Assembly: GCA_030655015.1 (NCBI GenBank)
Contig: JAURWJ010000101.1
Coordinates: 1 to 64,000 of the forward strand
Direction of reading: 5' to 3'
DNA from: Methylotenera sp.
GTDB lineage: Bacteria; Pseudomonadota; Gammaproteobacteria; Burkholderiales; Methylophilaceae
Length of the DNA: 64,000 bases
Part shown: piece by piece, positions 61,178 through 64,000 of the stretch
Numbering within the stretch: the first letter of the stretch is position 1
How the letters are laid out: every line of letters begins with the position of its first letter
Program-made: the position numbers and the translations under genes
The notes under the pieces: generated by a model
What the model was told of the DNA's origin: nothing
The model's database searches: none
The model's input: only the letters and a program-made list of their open reading frames with translations

Positions 61178-61783
61178 TTACTTCATGCAGCTTTTTATCT
61201 TATTGGCCACAACCTCAATTGAAGTGTAAATGTCTTGGCTTCTTGCTCCATACCAAGTGCCAACAGGAGCAAAACCATCATTTGCAATTGCCCCAGTTTC
61301 TTTTTGGGCGCGAGTTATGTTCATAAAAACTATATTCACTTTACTCCCAACCAAAGAGGATTTCATATCAAATTTAACGATGTCTTTAACAGGTATCAAT
61401 TGATTAGAGTTTGAAATGGTTGAACCGTTTGCTATCAATGCGGATGCTTTATCATCGACATATTTAAAAACCCCTTGTCCCGATATAATTTGGGTATTAC
61501 TATTTCTATAGTAGTTACCAGTATATGCACCTACAAATGAATCCGATGAGTCTTGTAAAGTTACGGGGTCGTTTGTAATATTTTCAGCTACACACAATTT
61601 CAGCTTTGAAAAGTCTTGTGGTTCATTTGCTGAATAAGAAAAATCAACCTTATCTATATATGTACCACCATCAGAGCTTGCGCGAGTAAAAACATTGCTT
61701 GGTAAAGCTGCTTGAGTGGCGCAGGCGGTCAATCCAGCTATAGCAGCCAAGGCTGCTGAAAATGTTAATTTAGTTCCCATCAT
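61178..61783 (-). CDS. Putative lipoprotein of unknown function
   Basis: The N-terminus KLTFSAALAAIAGLTACATQ is a lipoprotein signal with lipobox LTAC, so the protein is probably membrane-anchored. The remaining 180 residues (YIDKVDFSYSANEPQDFSKL, CVAENITN) form a beta-rich domain with two more cysteines. It is cargo of island 3 with no recognised function. GGAAA precedes the start codon on the minus strand. Confidence 0.65.
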   Translation of the reverse strand: MMGTKLTFSAALAAIAGLTACATQAALPSNVFTRASSDGGTYIDKVDFSYSANEPQDFSKLKLCVAENITNDPVTLQDSSDSFVGAYTGNYYRNSNTQIISGQGVFKYVDDKASALIANGSTISNSNQLIPVKDIVKFDMKSSLVGSKVNIVFMNITRAQKETGAIANDGFAPVGTWYGARSQDIYTSIEVVANKIKSCMK

Positions 61784-61855
61784 TTTCCTTTCTAAGATTT
61801 AAAGTAGCTGATGCTAGAAATCACCACATCTCGCCAAAAAAAAATTGCTAAATTG

Positions 61856-62395
61856 CTATTCAGCCAGCTTGATTTCGCTGGCAATCCATTCATCAGTTCC
61901 TTTTATATTTTGTAGCTTTACGTAATACCTTGTCCTTATCAATGCCCCAAAGCTGTTTTGAGAATCTACGTATGCCAAAACCTCATGTGTGCAATTACCT
62001 AAATATTTTGTTTTTACATTGTCGTCTGTAATACTAGGGAATTTGGCTGTGGCTGGTGACTTTAATTTTTTCTCAATGAACCCTTGAGTCATAACAAAGG
62101 CAGTAACATCATTGCTGCAAGTTTTTTCATCTGCTATCGCTTTTTCTTCTGCTTCTTGCTTGGCTTCCTCTGCAAGTCTTGCAGCTCGCCGCTCCTCATT
62201 TTTTGCACGTTGTTCTGGAGTAGAGTTATCTTGAAAAATTTGAGGTAGCAAGGATAAAAGGATAAGAAACCCAAAGGTATAAACAATCATTCTTTTCCAG
62301 CGTGTTGGTCTCTTTGGTTTTGCGCCACATGATTGACATGTTTTTGCTTGGGTACTAACTTGGTGACCACATTCATAGCATTTAATTAAAGACAC
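61856..62395 (-). CDS. Zinc-ribbon membrane protein of unknown function
   Basis: An N-terminal zinc ribbon (CYECGHQVSTQAKTCQSCGA) is followed by one membrane helix (MIVYTFGFLILLSLLPQIF), a charged coiled coil (EQRAKNEERRAARLAEEAKQ) and a C-terminal domain of about 80 residues (KLKSPATAKFP). Proteins of this layout are widespread and uncharacterised. It shares the direction of the lipoprotein gene and lies 72 bp upstream of it, so the two may be co-expressed. Confidence 0.7.
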   Translation of the reverse strand: MSLIKCYECGHQVSTQAKTCQSCGAKPKRPTRWKRMIVYTFGFLILLSLLPQIFQDNSTPEQRAKNEERRAARLAEEAKQEAEEKAIADEKTCSNDVTAFVMTQGFIEKKLKSPATAKFPSITDDNVKTKYLGNCTHEVLAYVDSQNSFGALIRTRYYVKLQNIKGTDEWIASEIKLAE

Positions 62396-62470
62396 AAAAG
62401 CCCCTTTCTTCTTATTAGCACGTGCCTATAGTGCGTGGACTATATGCTACATTAAATTGATATTGACTGC

Positions 62471-62731
62471 ATGGAAAATGCGGACAATTTGGAATTAGAA
62501 AGAATTTTTGGTGAGGTTTTGCGTAAGCATAGAGCCGCGTTTGGCATATCTCAAGAGGAGCTGGCTTTTTTAGCTGGTGTAGATAGAACTTTTGTGTCGC
62601 GCATTGAACGGGGAATTAGACAGCCTTCTTTAAGAACGCTTATAGGCTTAGGCAAAGCGCTGAAAGTGTCTGCTGCTGATTTAGTATTGGAAACAGAAAA
62701 GCTATATCTAGATAGTCTGAATAGTAAATAA
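62471..62731 (+). CDS. XRE-family regulator of island 3
   Basis: The 86-residue protein is a single Cro/CI domain: FGEVLRKHRAAFGISQEELA then AGVDRTFVSRIERGIRQPSL. It is divergent from the zinc-ribbon gene, with about 75 bp between them, and may repress both. Stand-alone XRE proteins of this type often act as element or restriction-system controllers. Confidence 0.85.
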   Translation: MENADNLELERIFGEVLRKHRAAFGISQEELAFLAGVDRTFVSRIERGIRQPSLRTLIGLGKALKVSAADLVLETEKLYLDSLNSK

Positions 62732-62836
62732 ATTCTCAGCAGCAATCACTATCTTGTCATAGTGCGATTACGCGCACAAATCACACATGGTTTTTTATTG
62801 GCGAGTAACGCTTACCCTTAGCTGGAGTGTTTTTTT

Positions 62837-62855
62837 GCTATAAATATGCTATAAA
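62837..62855. repeat. Arm-type repeats GCTATAAA, right end of island 3
   Basis: GCTATAAA occurs at 62837 and 62848, 11 bp apart, matching motif and spacing of the three copies at 54982-55011. They lie 57 bp inside the right att site. Confidence 0.75.
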
Positions 62856-62880
62856 TTTTTGTGTTTACAAAAAGAAAAAA

Positions 62881-62911
62881 CGCGGCACTCTCTGGAATGC
62901 CGCGTCTTTAT
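62881..62911 (-). terminator. Terminator brought by island 3 next to the intact tRNA-Met
   Basis: CGCGGCA and TGCCGCG form a 7-bp perfect stem around CTCTCTGGAA, with TCTTTATT on one side and AAAAAA on the other. It lies immediately after the tRNA-Met 3' end (minus strand), where it would end the tRNA transcript. Confidence 0.82.
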
Positions 62912-62988
62912 TGGTGGTGAAAGAGGGACTTGAACCCTCGACCCCAGGATTATGAATCCTGTGCTCTAACCAGCTGAGCTACATCACC
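62912..62988 (-). tRNA. tRNA-Met (anticodon CAT)
   Basis: On the minus strand it reads GGTGATGTAGCTCAGCTGGT and has an anticodon arm CAGGA-TTCATAA-TCCTG, a T arm GAGGG-TTCAAGT-CCCTC, and encoded CCA; 77 nt. The acceptor stem has a T-T mismatch at position 6-67 and a G-T pair at 7-66. Elongator Met is most likely; a lysidine-modified tRNA-Ile(CAT) cannot be excluded from sequence alone. It is the target of two islands. Confidence 0.92.
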
Positions 62989-63089
62989 TTGTAAATTGGT
63001 TGCCAAAACTTTAGCAAGGGCGCAATTTTAGTGGTTTAGGCGTTTATTGTCAAAGTAAAATTGCGCTTTAAATGCTAATTCTCACTTGG

Positions 63090-64000
63090 TTATACGTTAA
63101 ATCTGAAGTGCATCACATCGCCATCTTGCACGATGTATTCTTTGCCTTCTAAACGCATTTTTCCAGCTTCTTTAGAGCCTTGTTCGCCTTTGTTTTTCAC
63201 AAACTCATCGTAGGCAATGACTTCTGCGCGAATAAAGCCACGTTCAAAGTCTGTATGAATGACGCCTGCGGCTTGTGGTGCGGTAGCGCCTTCTTTGACT
63301 GTCCAAGCGCGTACTTCTTGCACGCCTGCGGTGAAGTAGGTTTGTAAGCCGAGTAGGGCGTAGGCAGCGCGAATTACGCGATTCAGGCCTGGTTCTTCTT
63401 GGCCTAGTTCGCTTAAAAAGAGTAGTTTGTCTTCTTCATCCAGCTCAGAAATTTCGCCTTCGATTTTGGCGCAGATACATACTACAGGCGAGTTTTCTAC
63501 TTGACCAAGGGCGACTACTTTGTCTAGGTGCGGGTTGTTTTCAAAGCCTTTTTCATCGACGTTGGCTAGGTACATCACTGGTTTAACTGTGATTAAGCAT
63601 AGTGGTTTAAGCAGTTGTAGTTCGTCTGCATCTAAACCAATTGTACGCACGGCTTTGGCTTCATTTAAGGCTGGTAATACTTTCTCTAACACGGCCATGA
63701 GGGCGATGGCGTCTTTGTCGCCACTTTTTGCTTTTTTACCTTCGCGTTGCATGGTTTTTTCTACGGTTTCCATGTCGGCTAAAGCTAGCTCGGTGTTGAT
63801 GACTTCTATGTCTGAAAGGGGGTCAATTTTATTGGCGACGTGAATCACGTTGCTGTCTTCAAAGCAGCGTACTACGTGGGCAATGGCGTCGGTTTCACGG
63901 ATGTTAGCTAAAAACTTGTTGCCTAGGCCTTCGCCTTTTGATGCGCCTGCTACCAGGCCTGCAATATCTACAAACTCAACAATTGCAGGTTGTACACGCT
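63090..64000 (-). CDS. ychF: Redox-regulated ribosome-binding ATPase YchF (5' end outside window)
   Basis: The frame stays open to the right edge and reads [20 protein letters not shown], the G3 region of the Obg-like GTPase fold, then [20 protein letters not shown]. The C-terminal TGS domain is shown by [15 protein letters not shown] and [20 protein letters not shown]. YchF/OLA1 prefers ATP and binds ribosomes. The track start at 63848 is internal. It lies just upstream of tRNA-Met on the same strand, so the tRNA could be read from its transcript. Confidence 0.95.
   Translation of the reverse strand, partial: RVQPAIVEFVDIAGLVAGASKGEGLGNKFLANIRETDAIAHVVRCFEDSNVIHVANKIDPLSDIEVINTELALADMETVEKTMQREGKKAKSGDKDAIALMAVLEKVLPALNEAKAVRTIGLDADELQLLKPLCLITVKPVMYLANVDEKGFENNPHLDKVVALGQVENSPVVCICAKIEGEISELDEEDKLLFLSELGQEEPGLNRVIRAAYALLGLQTYFTAGVQEVRAWTVKEGATAPQAAGVIHTDFERGFIRAEVIAYDEFVKNKGEQGSKEAGKMRLEGKEYIVQDGDVMHFRFNV

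Larger units (their letters stand above)
54816..62957. mobile_element. Replicative-type integrative island at tRNA-Met (island 3)
   Basis: It is bounded by a 46-bp exact direct repeat of the tRNA-Met 3' half (54816-54861 and 62912-62957). Paired GCTATAAA repeats lie inside each end. It carries an integrase, an excisionase-like protein, a primase-helicase, an iteron-like cluster and several unknown genes, with no relaxase. The layout resembles satellite elements of the P4 kind. It integrated between island 2 and the tRNA. Confidence 0.88.

Overview
This 64 kb window is a piece of Gram-negative chromosome, probably from a betaproteobacterium and perhaps a Methylophilaceae (Methylotenera-like) member. 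The reasons are AT-rich DNA, the block recJ, nnrD, tpiA, secG, tRNA-Leu, a WecB-type epimerase, and proteobacterial integrases and toxin-antitoxin (TA) families. There is no 16S rRNA, so this placement is inference.

Region 1 (1-11.8 kb) is a decayed surface-polysaccharide locus. It holds the 3' end of a UDP-GlcNAc 2-epimerase, a Wzz-like protein, a frameshifted NAD-dependent epimerase, and several short remnants of epimerase, dehydratase and sugar-transferase genes. Packed between the remnants are TA or TA-like modules: XRE/AbiEii, Phd/MazF, StbD/RelE, MntA/HepT, VapBC, an AAA-DUF4143 ATPase, a GSU2403-type nucleotidyltransferase with an XRE protein, a HicB remnant, an IS66 remnant and another nucleotidyltransferase.

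Region 2 (11.8-17.3 kb) is ordinary: a MacAB-like exporter (periplasmic adaptor, ATPase, two permeases) and a CorA Mg2+ channel. Region 3 (17.4-22.2 kb) is a small mobilizable element at tRNA-Leu(GAG) with a MobV/Pre relaxase, an AlpA-like regulator and a tyrosine integrase. Region 4 (22.1-33.9 kb) is core: tRNA-Leu, secG, tpiA, nnrD, recJ, a COG4255-like gene, a glycine-zipper protein, a pentapeptide-repeat protein, a Y-family polymerase, msrA, a Fic protein and HigBA.

Region 5 (34.1-54.86 kb) is a defence and mobilization island at tRNA-Met. It carries an AbiE pair, a split restriction-like system (Eco57I-type methyltransferase plus PLD-SNF2 helicase), ArdA, an AAA+ ATPase/cytosolic subtilase operon behind five helically phased repeats, and a MOBC-type relaxase with a coupling protein beside a hairpin-rich candidate oriT. 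Region 6 (54.8-62.96 kb) is a second island in tandem at the same tRNA. It has its own integrase, an excisionase-like protein, a primase-helicase, an iteron-like cluster and unknown cargo, and is bounded by a 46-bp exact repeat of the tRNA-Met 3' half. The intact tRNA-Met and a partial ychF close the window.

All three integrative elements share one design. A short motif is repeated two or three times at 11-13 bp spacing in front of the integrase gene, and again just inside the opposite end. This is the layout expected of integrase arm-binding sites, and it independently supports the element boundaries. The two tRNA-Met islands also each bring a terminator next to the tRNA 3' end. The most promising candidates for undescribed systems are the AAA+/subtilase operon and the PLD-SNF2/Eco57I pair, whose promoter shares a TGTCGA motif with the nearby Fic gene.
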